A stretch of 64,000 nt of DNA from Areca catechu (GCA_021397845.1 CM038053.1:143172541-143236540), one strand, 5' to 3'. Numbered from the stretch's first letter, positions 42,960 through 54,274 are shown. Notes: generated by a model not told the origin, from the sequence alone. Numbers and translations are program-made.

Positions 42960-43325
42960 GGAGGAGGGACGAGGATGATGTCCCAAAGCAACTCAAGGAC
43001 AATAATGCTATTCTCTTCTCCGATGATGACCTTGCAGGAGTCTGGCTCCCACATGATGATCCTCTTGTAATCTCGGCTCACTGGTTTCGAGGGCAATCAA
43101 GTTCATGTCGGCTATGATGCATTCTCTAAAATGTGTTTGCTTAGACATCAACTACAAAGATCCCCCATACCGCTCACTAGTTTTGGGGGCAATCAAGTTC
43201 ATGTCAAGGGAGAAATAGTGTTTCCTGTGATCCTTGGCACTGAACCTCGATAAAAGATACTGCCGATCAACTTCACGGTGGTCCGGACCCCCTAGGTTTA
43301 CAACATCATTCTGGGACGGCCCGCC
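42960..43325 (+). pseudogene. Protease of element E, active site replaced by a local duplication
   Basis: The segment before RT should contain the retropepsin motif. Instead, GCTCACTGGTTTCGAGGGC... at 43076-43109 repeats 43172-43205 (GCTCACTAGTTTTGGGGGC...) and sits where the VANYDVxxILxDxGSS part is expected; sequence coding for YDAFSKMC resumes at 43113. Stops follow in each frame. The protease cannot be active. Element A lost the same motif by a different change. Confidence 0.7.
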
Positions 43326-44738
43326 TTGAACAAGTTTCGAACCATGATCTCCTCTCATTATCTCCTGGTACGTTTTCCCACCAGGAATGGTGTCGGAGAA
43401 GCTAGAGAAGACCAGAGGACAGCACAGCAATGCCTAATGATTCAAGATATGCACTTCAATGATTCTGCAACTCCGGATCAGCTGGATCCGAGGGATACAA
43501 CTACAAGCTCTGGTGAACCCATGGAGAGAACTGTCCTGGTACCTTTGACAAAGGAAGACCCCACCAGAGTTATGCAGATCAGGAGTACACTTAATGAGGA
43601 AACCAGAATGGAGCTAATCCGTTTCCTCAGAGACAACGCCGATGTCTTCACCTGGTCGGCTTTGGATATGCCTGGAATTCCTGCCGAATTGATCACTCAT
43701 CGGCTGGAAGTTATCCCTGGGTACAAACCAGTACGACAAAAGAAAAGGTGTTTCGCTCCTGAAAGACAGAAAGCCATGGATGAAGAAGTCGGCAAGCTCC
43801 TTAAAGTAGGGTTCATTCGAGAGGCCCACTACCCCGAGTGGTTGGCTAATGTGGTAATGGTGAAGAAAGCTAGTGGCAAGTGGAGGATCTGCATCGATTA
43901 CACAGACCTCAACAAGGCTTGCCCAAAAGATAGCTTCCCTCTCCCAAAGATTGATCAGCTGGTCGACGCCACTGCTGGCCACCAACTGTTAAGCTTCATG
44001 GATGCTTTTTTTGATTATAATCAAATTAGGATGGATCCACAGGATGAGGAGAAGATGGCCTTCATCACTGACAAAGGTCTCTACTGCTACAAGATAATGC
44101 CATTCGGCGACAAGAATGCTGGGACAACATTTCAAAGACTAATCAACAAGGTTTTCAAAAAGCAATTGGGAAGAAACATGGAGGCCTACATTGATGACAT
44201 GATCGTCAAAAGCCTCCTCCGAAAAGATCATATCAATGACTTGGAAGAGTCATTCAATGCTCTGCGATGCTATCGCATGAAGCTAAATCCGGCAAAGTGC
44301 ACCTTTGGGGTCACTTCGGGAAAGTTCTTGGGCTTTCTTGTCACCAAACGAGGGATTGAGGCAAAACCTGAGAAGATCCAAGCCCTAAAGGATATGAGAC
44401 ATCCCTCCTGCAAAAAGGAAGTCCAGCAATTAACAGGGAGAATCGCCTCCCTGAGCAGGTTCATTTCTCGGTCAGCCGAGAAATGTCTCCCATTCTTCAA
44501 GGTACTTCGGCAGTCAAAGGGCTTTGAATGGTCTGAAGACTGTCGCAATGCCTTTGAGGAGTTGAAGTACATGGAAACCCCGCCACTACTCTCCAAACCT
44601 CAAGAAGGCGAGGTACTTTACCTATACCTCTCTGCTTCAGATGAAGCAATCAGTTCGGTCCTTATCCGGAGAGATAAAGACAGATCCTACAAGCCGATCT
44701 ACTACACCAGCAAAGTTCTGCATGATGCTGAAACATGA
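43326..44738 (+). CDS. Reverse transcriptase of element E
   Basis: A 470-codon open frame with the gypsy RT. Motifs: WRICIDYTDLNKACPKD (near residue 190), LLSFMDAF, MPFGDKNAG, the intact catalytic YIDD (near residue 280) and KCTFGVTSGKFLGF. Then comes the start of the RNase H/connection part (PLLSKPQEGE...YYTSKVLHDAET), ended by TGA at 44736-44738. Its FFDY and MPFGDKN positions differ from the usual SGY and GLKN forms. It makes DNA from element RNA. Confidence 0.88.
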   Translation: MNKFRTMISSHYLLVRFPTRNGVGEAREDQRTAQQCLMIQDMHFNDSATPDQLDPRDTTTSSGEPMERTVLVPLTKEDPTRVMQIRSTLNEETRMELIRFLRDNADVFTWSALDMPGIPAELITHRLEVIPGYKPVRQKKRCFAPERQKAMDEEVGKLLKVGFIREAHYPEWLANVVMVKKASGKWRICIDYTDLNKACPKDSFPLPKIDQLVDATAGHQLLSFMDAFFDYNQIRMDPQDEEKMAFITDKGLYCYKIMPFGDKNAGTTFQRLINKVFKKQLGRNMEAYIDDMIVKSLLRKDHINDLEESFNALRCYRMKLNPAKCTFGVTSGKFLGFLVTKRGIEAKPEKIQALKDMRHPSCKKEVQQLTGRIASLSRFISRSAEKCLPFFKVLRQSKGFEWSEDCRNAFEELKYMETPPLLSKPQEGEVLYLYLSASDEAISSVLIRRDKDRSYKPIYYTSKVLHDAET

Positions 44739-46750
44739 TATGCGAGGATGCAGAAGCTGATATACTCTCTGGTGATTGCAGTAAAGCGACTATGGCCGTA
44801 CTTCCATGCCCATGCTATTGTGGTGCTGATTGATTAGCCCCTCAAGGCCATTCTCCAGTCTCCGGATACCTCTGGAAGGATAGCCAAGTGGGCTATAAAG
44901 TTGAGTAAATTTGACATCATCTTTCAGCCCCGATCGGTTATGAAGGCCCAAGTGCTCTTTGATTTCTTGGCTGAATGTACCTGAAGGTCCGAGGACAAAG
45001 CATCTTCGATAGAAAATAAAGTCCCGAAGGAGACGAAGTCTGTTTGGGTGCTCCATGTGGACGGAGCTTCCAATAATACTGGATGCAGGGCTGGACTTAT
45101 GCTGGCTGAACCTGATGGTCTTACCATAGAGTATGCACTTTGGTTCTCCTTCCATGCTTCTAATAACCAGGCCGAGTACGAAGCCTTGCTCGTCGGACTT
45201 TGGATTGCTAAAAATTTGGGAGTTCAGCAACTCCGGGCATTCTCAGACTCCTAGTTGGTTGTAAATCAAGTTAAAGGAGAATATGCAGCCAAGGATCCAA
45301 CCATGATGCAGTACCTAGAGAAGGTATGGGCCTTATCCTCCCAATTGGAACATTTTGAGATTATCCATGTCCCACGATCAGAGAATTCCCGGTGGACGCA
45401 TCGTCTCGACTAGCAACTACAACATCGGAATCTCATGGGCGCACCTTTGTTGAACATCTTGAAACCCAAGTATAGCCGAAGAGGCTGTGGAGGTGCGCCA
45501 GATCGACGCCGAGCCAAGCTGGATGGATCCTATCATCAAATTCCTAAATGCGGGCATGCTACTAGAAGATAAGACAGAGGCTAAGAAAGTTCACTAGATG
45601 GCGTCCCAGTATGTCATCTTAGATGGAACCCTTTATAAGATATCATTTTCTCAGCCACTGCTAAAATGTTTGGGACCGACATATGTGGATTATGCCCTGA
45701 GAGAGGTCCACGAGGGCATATGTGGTGATCACTTGGGGGGCAAGTCTCTGGCATACAAGATCATTCGATAGGGGTATTACTGGCCCTCCGTCCAGAAGGA
45801 TTCGACTGAGTTTGTGCGAAGGTGTAACCAGTGCCAGAGGTACGCCAATGTTCAGAGGCAGCCTGCAAGTCACTTGACTCAACTGACAGCTCCTTGACAT
45901 TTTGTCCAGTGGGGAATGGATATCCTTGGCCCATTTCTGCCGGCATCTGGGCAAAGGAAGTTTCTCCTTGTGGCTATCGACTACTTCACAAAATGGGTAG
46001 AAGCCAAACCACTGGCCCAGATCATAGAGGGCAAGGTGGAGAATTTTGTGAAAAATTTCATCATATTCAGGTTTGGTATCCCACATGTCATAATCACGGA
46101 TAACGAGAGACAGTTCGACAATTCGAAGTTCAAGGACTTCTGCGCTCGGTATCATGTTCAGCATCGGCTAACCTCCGTTGCCCACCCCCAGTCCAATGGA
46201 GAAGCCGAAGCCACAATCGGACCATTCTCCATGGTCTGAAGACGAGGTTGAACACCGCCAAAGGGCTTTGGGCTGAAGAGCAGACCTCCGTTCTCTGGGC
46301 ATACCGAACTACCCCAAGAACGGCCACCGACGAGTGTCCGTTCAACCTAGCCTATGGTACCGAAGCCATACTACCTATTGAAGTCTCCTTGCAGTTCCTG
46401 AGAATTGACAACTATGAAGAGCCTGGGAACTCCGATCGTAGAAGGATTGATCCGGACCTGCTACCGAGCACCAGACTTCTGGCCCAGATAAGGATGGCAG
46501 CGTACCAATAAATGGTCACCAAATACTACAACTCAAGAGTGAAAGAGCAGATTTTCCGTACAGGGGACATGGTATTGCGAGGGGCAGAAGTATCCAGGCT
46601 AACGGAACAGGATAAACTTTTTCTCAACTGGGAAGGTCCATATCAAGTCAAAGAAGTCATTTGATTAAGAGCATATTGACTCAAGACCTTAGATGGGAAG
46701 TCTCTGTCCCGACCATGGAATGTACAAAACCTTCGCAAATATCATCAATA
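44739..46750 (+). pseudogene. RNase H and integrase of element E (broken)
   Basis: Same frame as RT after TGA 44736, with TAG about 44836, TGA about 44983 and TAG 45252. RNase H: LHVDGASNN, QAEYEALL and AFSDS. Integrase: zinc region (LREVHEGICGDHLGG, then CNQCQRYAN) at about 45690-45850, catalytic core MDILGPF, TDNERQF and HPQSNGEAE at 45915-46200, then a frameshift near 46210, continuing to RPWNVQNLRKYHQ at about 46750. All three acidic residues of the core are present, unlike in A. Confidence 0.85.
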
Positions 46751-46869
46751 AACGAGTTCCTAAATTTCCTGTGCAAAATTGCTCAACTCTACTCAACTCA
46801 GAATGGCTTGTTGCATCGACTGAACGACAACAGCCTAAGTGGCCCGATCTGAAAAATTGGTCAACTGCA

Positions 46870-47395
46870 CAAAGGAGAGTCTAATCCACTTACCTTATCG
46901 GTATGCCCGACGAGCGCAACGGATGACTTAGTCAGGCCACCAAGGAGATCAAAGGCGCAGGGATAGTTTTCGTAACCTATCCTACGATGAACCCGAAGAC
47001 GCGTCGGGGTGGGCCTGAATAGCCTACCTTGATCACGACAGAAGTGCATAAGGATGGTGTAAACACCCTACCCTACGGTGAATCCAAAAATGTGCCTAAA
47101 AGGACCACTGTCATCCTTTCTGTCAACAACATTTCAAGAATGGTCCAACTGACCTCACATCTTCCCTATAAACTGAAAATGGTTCGAGGAATTTACACTC
47201 TAGACAAAACATGATACAACATATCATAAGAAACACATGAAAAGAGGTAAGAGAAAGATATTTCATTTCATTTTTTGGTTTTTACAAAAAAAAAGAGGAA
47301 AACTCTCATAAAGAGAGAACAAAAAAAAGAGAGAAGACTCTCAAGGAGAGACCAAAAAAAAAAAAAGATGTAGCAGTAAAAGGATGCGGGAAACA
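46870..47395 (+). repeat. Degenerate repeats and purine-rich tract after pol of E
   Basis: 46885-47100 holds one to two copies of the CTTATCGGTATGCCCGACGAGC / CCTACGATGAACCCGAAGA-type unit also tandemly repeated in A. 47285-47375 is rich in A and GAGA, with mixed AAAAAAAGAG blocks that could act as an extra polypurine region. No gene. Confidence 0.55.
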
Positions 47396-47397
47396 TT

Positions 47398-47915
47398 TCA
47401 ATAACCTCCCGCAAGCTTTTTCCCGTACTGACGGGAGGAGATCTGGAGGGACGACGAAGGGGCCCCAGGGTTCCCATCCGAACCAGAATCCGACCCCTCA
47501 TCGGAGTCAGAATCAAATTCATGCCCGAGAAAGGGAACGGAGGGCTTGATGTTATCCAGGCCCTTCAAGTCATGGAACTTGAAGGCCTTCCTCCTGCATT
47601 CCCGGAACCCCTGATGGTAGGAGTCCAGAGATGCTTCAGTGACCTCCTCCTTGAAGGCAACGGACATCCTGAAGTCTGAAATGGTGCTCGCCGCCTCCCT
47701 CTTGGCCTCCTCCACCTCGCGACCGTCGCCACGACCTGGGCCCTGGCCTCCTTCACCTGAGCCTCCAACATGCGGGCCTTCTTCTCCAGACGGTCCATGA
47801 GAGGCTCATCATCATCCCTCGGCTCGAAGAACTCCGGACTCCTCTTCCTCTTTGGGTCGATGGCCCTCCTCTTCGTGGCCCGACGAAGCTCGGAGGTACT
47901 GAACCTCATTTTCAA
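47398..47915 (-). pseudogene. Antisense ORF a of element E
   Basis: Two overlapping frames joined by a frameshift near 47715: an N-terminal basic part (MKMRFSTSELRRATKRRA), a coiled coil (DRLEKKARMLEAQVKEARAQ), then EEAKREAASTISDF...TEASLDSYHQGFRECRRKAFKFHDLKGL and an acidic Ser/Asp tail (DSDSDEGSDSGSDG). Homologous in order to the antisense ORF of A. Both elements keep it opposite to gag-pol. Confidence 0.72.
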
Positions 47916-48834
47916 CTTGAAGAAGAAGTCTGCGAGAATGGTGGCCCTTGGCAGCAGAAGGCAAGGTCCTATTTATAGAGACCCTGCACCCACGACCGAC
48001 TGCAGGGAGTGTGCTCCACGTCTTTTCCCAGCCGCATCAGAGAGCACCGCGTGTCCACTCGGGGGTCATTCCCAAGACAACAACTGCCAGCGCTTCGAAT
48101 CCGGAGGAATTTTCATCGTGCTGTGGCAACATTAATGGCTCCTCTTTGGAAAAAGAAGACCTGGCGACACACAAGGTTTAAGAAATCATGACTGTACGAG
48201 TATCAATATGCCACATGGACAAATCGCAATCAAACTTTCCTAATCACCGGATGATGGGGAGTTGACACCTGTCTACCTCAACGGATAGATTTAGTATCGA
48301 AAGGAGGGTGACACCAGCCTAATCAATTGTAGACGGTCTTCGACAACAGAATTCTAACCTATTCTGGAGTTCATCTTCGTCAACTACCAATCAAACGGCC
48401 TTCGGCCATGGCTGTTCGACCAAGCAGAAGAAAGAACAGTAAAACTAGTTCAAGCTACATCTAGAAATGCAACATTGCACATGCAGAAGGAGAAAAAGCC
48501 ACTTTAAAATCTAGAGAAGTTGTCATGCAAAAGACATTGACAGTACAAAAATGAAAAAGAAGAAAATACATCTAAAGCTACTCAGATTATTCAATATCAA
48601 TAGGAGGAGACCCAACATCACATGATTAAAGCAACTTATCAACCTGTGTAGAAAGGATCTCGTCAATTTGGGCCGGGGCCAGAGAACCTTCGGCTTGGCC
48701 TCCCGCAGCCTGAACCTCCTCCTGAACAAGGATCGGAGTTGGGATCACCCCAAGTTCTTCAATTGAGGCAAAGGCCTCTTCTCCTGGGCATGGCGCCCCC
48801 TCGGCCTCCACTCCCTCCTCCTCTTCTTCTTCGG

Positions 48835-50565
48835 CTATGTTAAGGGAGGGATGCCAGAAAGATCAAGGTGGGGGAAGGCCTCCTTTACCTTGGAAAGTCC
48901 GTCATTAAAGCCATGCTGGTAGCCATACAAGGATGCTTCATTCGTTTCCTCTTGGAATTGTAAAGACTTCCTAAAGTCTGCTACAGCATCATCCACCCAC
49001 TTTCTCAGGGACACAGACTCTCTCTTGGCCGCTTCGGACTCCAGAATTGCCTCTTCGGCCCTCCTGGCAGCCTCCTCCTCCACTGCCTTGGTCAAACTCT
49101 CTATCTTCTCCTGATTCTCCATGGTAGCTTGCTCCAAGGAGTCAATTTGTTTTCTGCTTTTCCTCCACCCTGCCCCTTGCTCCGCTATTGTCAGATGGGT
49201 ACTCTTTAATTCGCCCTTCAGTTCATGAACCTCGTCATTCATCCGGACAAGGCGGTCCTCCATAGACTGTCTCAACTCTTCGGCTACTTCTTTTGTGGCC
49301 CTGGTAGTATAGAGCTCCTCCTTGGGGCCATGGATGAGGCTGTCGACATTTTCCAGGCCCTCCTCCATAAAGGTAAGGTCATAGACCAACTGCATCAAAA
49401 ACATGGAGTCATGGATCGAACAATTCTTAAAACAAATGAGACGGCAAGGACCATACCTGTTGCAGGGCGGAAAAGGTAAAATCGGACATCCTAGGAAGGT
49501 TCCGATTTCGAAGAATTGCCAAGTCATGAGGCAGCAGCGTGCTCTTCAGCGCCTGCCCCTTCCGCGGGTGGAGTTTCAACTGAACAAGGCCTCGTCGGGG
49601 CCCCTTCCGCGGGTGCCCCATCTTCCCCTGTGGTTCCCCAGGAAGACGAAGTGCTCCTGTCCCCCTCAGGACCATCTCTTCGAGCCTTCTTCCGAACTGC
49701 CGACCTTGTGAGAGGGGCTTGCACTACCCTCTTCTCAGAAGTCTGACAGAGTCAGCTCACACCGGGCTTCATTTCACCACCTACAGGCAGAAGAGCTCCT
49801 TTCAGTCGACTGAACTTTAGCAAAATCGAGGGAAAGGGAGCAGAAATTTCTGTTATTATACCTAATGCGGAGAATTTACTAATCCCCGCAAGATGGAGAT
49901 TTCTCTCCTCCAATAACTCCTGGATAGGGATGACTTCCAAATTAATCAGAAGATCATAATCCGACTAGTCAGCCGCCAAGACCTTCTTCCCATCGTTGGC
50001 GGTTAAATGAGGCTTCTTCCAAACAATGTCGAAGCCCCATGGATCACAAGACAGTACGAACACAAAAACAGGTTTCCACCCATAGATGGCGCTGGGCATG
50101 TCCTTGATGACCTTACGGCCTGGTCGAGGGCCGATCACCCACCACCCGTCACTATGGAAGTCCCTCTTGAGTACAAAAAGGGCTGTGAATAAATTGGTCC
50201 TAGGTTTTATGTTTGCAATGCTGCACAAGACCAGAAATTTGCAGATATTCTAGATGTTGTTCGGAGTCAACTGCGCTGGTACCACTTGGTACAAACGGAA
50301 GATTTTGATGAAGAAAGGGTGTAGGGGAAATCGAAAGCCAGCCTTCAAATGATCTTCGTATATGGCTAGGCACCCGGGGGGAGGTTTGTTCACCCGTTTC
50401 TCGGGTGCGGGAAGGATAAAAGGGAACCCCTCGGGAAAGCGATGGCGTCCCCGAAGAAGGGCCATCTTCCCCTGAGAAATCGAGTTAGGTATCGACTCCG
50501 GACCTACTACGTCGCCGGCCCCCGAGGGCCCAACTTGTTTCCTCTGACTTTCTACAGTTTCTTCC
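48835..50565 (-). pseudogene. Antisense ORF b of element E: gypsy-type transposon (Transposase_28-like) domain plus coiled coil, spliced
   Basis: Starts MEETVESQRK near 50565. The domain at 50430-49970 includes PAPEKRVNKPPPGCLAIYEDHLKAGFRFPLHPF and VVPAQLTPN, then SDGWW and YGWKP. I recognise this as the putative gypsy-type transposon domain (Transposase_28). A TAG near 50250 interrupts it, where relatives usually have Trp. Past a variable linker, SDFTFSALQQ at 49457-49485 joins by an intron to LVYDLTFMEEGLENVDSL. A long coiled coil follows (MENQEKIESLTKAVEEEAARRAEEA), ending HGFNDGLSKVKEAFPHLDLSGIPPLT at 48835. The protein role is unknown. Confidence 0.75.
49390..49456 (-). other. Predicted intron in antisense ORF b
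   Basis: On the minus strand: CTGCAACAG, then GTATGG..., then ...TTTTTGATGCAG, then TTGGTCTATG. Length 67 bp, GT-AG, T-rich before the acceptor. Removing it joins FSALQQ to LVYDL in one phase. An antisense gene with its own intron means it was expressed from the strand opposite to the genomic RNA. Confidence 0.65.
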
Positions 50566-51097
50566 ATGATAAAGGAATGAAACAAAGAGGCGAAAGGAAG
50601 ATTCTACCTACGGAATAGACTGGTAGTCCAGAATAAGGAAAGCTGAGCGAAGAACGAGGCGAGGTTGAAGAAGCTTCTTTAGCCGGACTTTTTCCCTTTT
50701 CCAAGAGGAAACCAGAGGTCTCTGAAGTCTCACTAGGTTGATTTGACCAAAGGTTACCCAGGGAGGTAACCCACCTTCAACTAACCGCCAGGATCGAGTG
50801 CATCCATCATCCAATGGACAGGGGGAAGCCGCCACAACCATCCAGATCTCAACTGAAAGATTGGCTGAACCATCACACAACAGGAAAAAGAGAGACGGTC
50901 CCAGGGCCGCCTGCTCTTTTCTTCTCCCCCAACCAGGGAGTGGTGGTTGTCCACCACCTGATTTCCAAATCACCCAGCAGTCATGATGGGCAGTCCAATC
51001 AGAGATCCCGTAATCATCCATTACACTATCCCCTGGGAGGAAAACGATAAAGCATTAGTACTCTCACTTCTCGAGGCAAACCTTCGCTTCGAAAACT

Positions 51098-51114
51098 GAG
51101 AGTAGGGGGGCAAC
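51098..51114 (+). other. Polypurine tract of element E
   Basis: GAGAGTAGGGGGG and CAAC directly before the 3' LTR. Confidence 0.8.
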
Positions 51115-51895
51115 TGTTGGGGTATCCTGGTCCAGGTACAAACCGAGCACCAGTTCGGTTGGCCGAAGACCTCTTCTCCGGACCACTGACTTCGGACCAG
51201 GAAAGGACAGGCCAACTACAGGCAAACCAAGGCTTCTCATCGGTCTACGACATCCGAAGGCCAGATCTTCAGATGATGTCTTCGGCCCTAACCGAAGACC
51301 AAGCTTCTCATCGACTTTCGAAGACACGCTCTTCGGTCCTTGCCGAAGACACGATCTCCGGCTCTGGGTAGGCACCAAGTCTTCGACCCACGCAGAGGAC
51401 GAAATCTCTAACTAAGAATCTCCCTAAACAGGGAAAATCTAAAGATTGGACCATGATCTGGCCCAACGGTTACTATCGACAATCTCCATGCCACGATCAT
51501 GGTGCACAACTCTAGCTGCCACGCCTTCGGTCTGGCCAGAACCGTCTAATGATAACCCACGATCGCCAATCATGGGAAGAAATTAACTCTCCGGAATCGT
51601 CGGGAAAAGAGCAGGGCCGCAGGCCAGAGGCCTCCTTTTAAATAGCGGTAAGAAGAATTGCTCGAGAGGTACTCACACATACATACACTCATGCCTACTC
51701 TAAATTAAAAGAGCCTTTTCTCTCTGCTTCTCGAGAATCTTCCCCATTTTGTGGCTGGGATCCGTCTCTGACTTAGGCATCGGAGTGTCCCCCGCCGGAA
51801 CGACTCCGGCGTGGAACCTGTTTTGCAGGTGAACCAGGGAGCGGTCCTGTGGTGCAGCAGCTCCGACTGGCCGATACAGGGACTCCACGCCAACA
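51115..51895 (+). repeat. 3' LTR of element E
   Basis: 781 bp, matching the 5' LTR with scattered changes and a short deletion near 51460 relative to it (about 15 bp at ATAGGCAACAATAACC). It ends CGCCAACA, then ATTGT. Confidence 0.93.
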
Positions 51896-51900
51896 ATTGT

Positions 51901-53095
51901 AAAGTGATACACAGCTATCTTCAAATTTTATAGCCTATGGTACTGTATTGGGTTGCATTGGTGTTAATGGAATTATCAAACTAAAATAGCATATGGTGGC
52001 TCTTATATCTGAATTCGTTCATGCTTTTCCATATTTCTAACCTCTTTATTAATAAAGTATACCCGGTTTGTTACTTTTATCTTCTGCAACTGTAACATTT
52101 TTTGTTTGTGTGGTGTAGGGTGCTAAGGTACTCAAGCAACGAAGAGTTTACAAATGCACTTTAAATTATGAGAATTCCATTATGTCCATCGGAGAAGTTA
52201 AGATGATTGATGACTTATTTTTATCCAGAAATTCGTAGATGTTGTAAACTGATTTCGTGCATCTGTATGATTGGATTTTCTTTATTTATTTGCCAGCCTT
52301 GATGGATATTTGTTCTCTCATTTTGCATTTATTCACTTCATTAAGATATGTACTTTAATCTTAATCTGCTTAAAATATAAGCTGAATATTTTTTAAACTC
52401 TCTTTTGTGTAAATAATTATGACATTGGTGCCAGATAGATCTGGTTCTAGTTATGTGGATGAGAAAAGAAAGAAGATGAAGTAAACAGTACTAATGTTGA
52501 TGAAACTGGCAATCAACCATTAGAAAAGTTCTTATGAGGAGGCTAGGGTCTGATCCTTTTGCCTTTGCATTATTGTATGCAAGCACCGGATGCATATTAA
52601 ATTAGTAGACTTCAATTGTAAAAACCTAGGTTTCTGCTTTCACTTCCTTCTTGCTCTCTGGATTTGTGTGCTGCTGAGTAAACAGAATATTAATTGTCAA
52701 ATTAATCTGGTTATAAGTTTTGCTTCTTGCTTTGTTGGTTTTTTTGTGAATAAAATCATTTTCAAATTCTAATCATTATTTTTCTTTGTTGTCCTATCAA
52801 TCATCTAATATTTATTTTGTAGACAAAGTTCTCCGTCCCCTTATTTATTTACCTATCAGCTTAAATAAGCCTTTATCTGATATGTTTTTATAAAATAACT
52901 AGTATGTAGTTCATATTTGTACAATCAAATGCATCACATCTCACAGGATTTACGGTTTCTAAAAGGGAAATCTATTTATAATCAGCATGCAATATAATTC
53001 TCATATAATATTTGTGAATATACAGTATAAGTAAATGACCTGTGTAAAAACTTCAAGAGTGTCTTTTAATCATTGATAATTCTCTCTAAAGGAAT
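51901..53095. other. AT-rich DNA right of E, possible host gene remains
   Basis: No firm gene. At 52115-52120 GTGTGGTGTAG precedes GGTGCTAAGGTACTCAAGCAACG, which could be an acceptor and a short exon (reading VLKQRRVYKCTLNYENSIM, stop at about 52240). A Lys/Glu-rich phrase follows at 52430-52500. Product not recognised; could also be chance. Confidence 0.35.
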
Positions 53096-54274
53096 TGATG
53101 TGGCGACATCCACTGATATGGAGTACACGAATGGCTACGATGACAGAAGACTTGCCACCTGAGCTCATTGGGCGAGCCCTCCAGTCTGAGGCCGGCTCCC
53201 TGCCGAGGTCAGCCCCCAGTCAAGGCTAGGCTCATGGGGCGAGCTCCCCGTCTGAGACTGGCTTCCTGCCGAGGTTAGCCCCAGGCTGAGGCCGGGCTCA
53301 TTAGGCGAGCCTCCCGTCTGAGGCCAGATCCCTGCCGAGGTCAACCCCCAGCCGAGGCCGGGCTCACTGGGCGAGCCCCCCCATCTGAGGTCCCCTCCTT
53401 GTTGGGGACGTGTCCGTACCCTAGAGCGGAGCCCTTGATGTGGAGTTCCTGCTAGAAGAATAGATATTTGAATCATGGTGAAGCAAAGCCTGCCCGCCCG
53501 TAGCTTTCTGAAGGCGGCACCAGAGGTATGACATGGGCGCCCCCAGACCCCACACATAGCGACGTACTACCATGTCCACAATCGCACCACCAATAGCCAC
53601 CGACGGTCGTGGTGAAACACTCAGAGCTTCCCCAAGAGGAAAATCCGGCCAAGGCCCCAGGACCTGCAGTCATGGGCGGTCTCTCCCGAAATAGAAGCAC
53701 CCCTCCTATAAGGGGCCTGGAAGCCAGAAAGAAGGCAGGTCTTTTTGGCTGGCTTGCTGGAGAGGGCTCTCTCTCTCTCTCGGAGGTTCCCCCCAAGGCC
53801 ACAAGGGTCCGACCCGGCCTCCGGAAGAAGGTAAGCATGCGGGGAAAAGTAAGGGAGAGGTAACTAGGTAGGCAACTAAGCACCATCGGGCGAACCACTG
53901 GCCTGAGGAGCCTCCCCGCTCCCCGCTCCCCGCTCTCGATCCCTCCTCTTTTTCATTCCTTTAAATTCCTGTTCTCGAGTCACACCCTCCTGGCGGACGG
54001 GTCCCCCAAGCCCTATACTGCGGAGATCTTGTCTATTCCTCTCGATCGTCCTATTGACTTGATCGTCAGAGTGTCCTTGCCGGAATCCCCGGCCAAGGTC
54101 TCCCCTGTCTTGTAGGAAGGGAGGAACAAAGAGGGCCGGCGTGGCCATCGACGGGTAGCCATAGAGTGGGATGGAGCGGACGGGTCCCCAGAAGGTCCAT
54201 CACAGTGCCTGGCAATGATGGGAGGATCTCCCGACGCGACGGAGCTGCAAGCGGTGGTGATCTTGGCGACAACA
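53096..54274 (+). repeat. Tat-like LTR (element F)
   Basis: A TATA-like CTATAAGG at 53706-53713, a GTCAGAGTGTCC...CCGG region near 54065-54090 and an ending GGCGACAACA followed by GATTGGTGCACTAGG mirror the LTR ends of A and E. The left boundary, TGATGTGGCG at 53096, is tentative because no second LTR copy is in the window. GC-rich. Confidence 0.55.
53165..53395. repeat. Tandem repeat of about 60 bp in LTR F
   Basis: Nearly four units with GGGCGAG, CCGTCTGAGGCC, TCCCTGCCGAGGT and CAGCC...GAGGCCGGGCTCA, starting near 53165, 53230, 53295 and 53360. Probably U3 repeats. Confidence 0.75.

Larger units (their letters stand above)
40530..51895 (+). mobile_element. Element E: Tat-type Ty3/gypsy retrotransposon
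   Basis: Bounded by TGTTGGGGTATC at 40530 and ...CGCCAACA at 51895, with perfect duplication ATTGT at 40525-40529 and 51896-51900. 11,366 bp and not interrupted. Order: LTR, primer site, gag, protease, RT, RNase H, integrase, antisense ORF a, antisense ORF b, polypurine tract, LTR. A close relative of A in coding parts and in the LTR end, but the first halves of the LTRs differ, so they are separate families. It has many nonsense codons. Confidence 0.94.
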
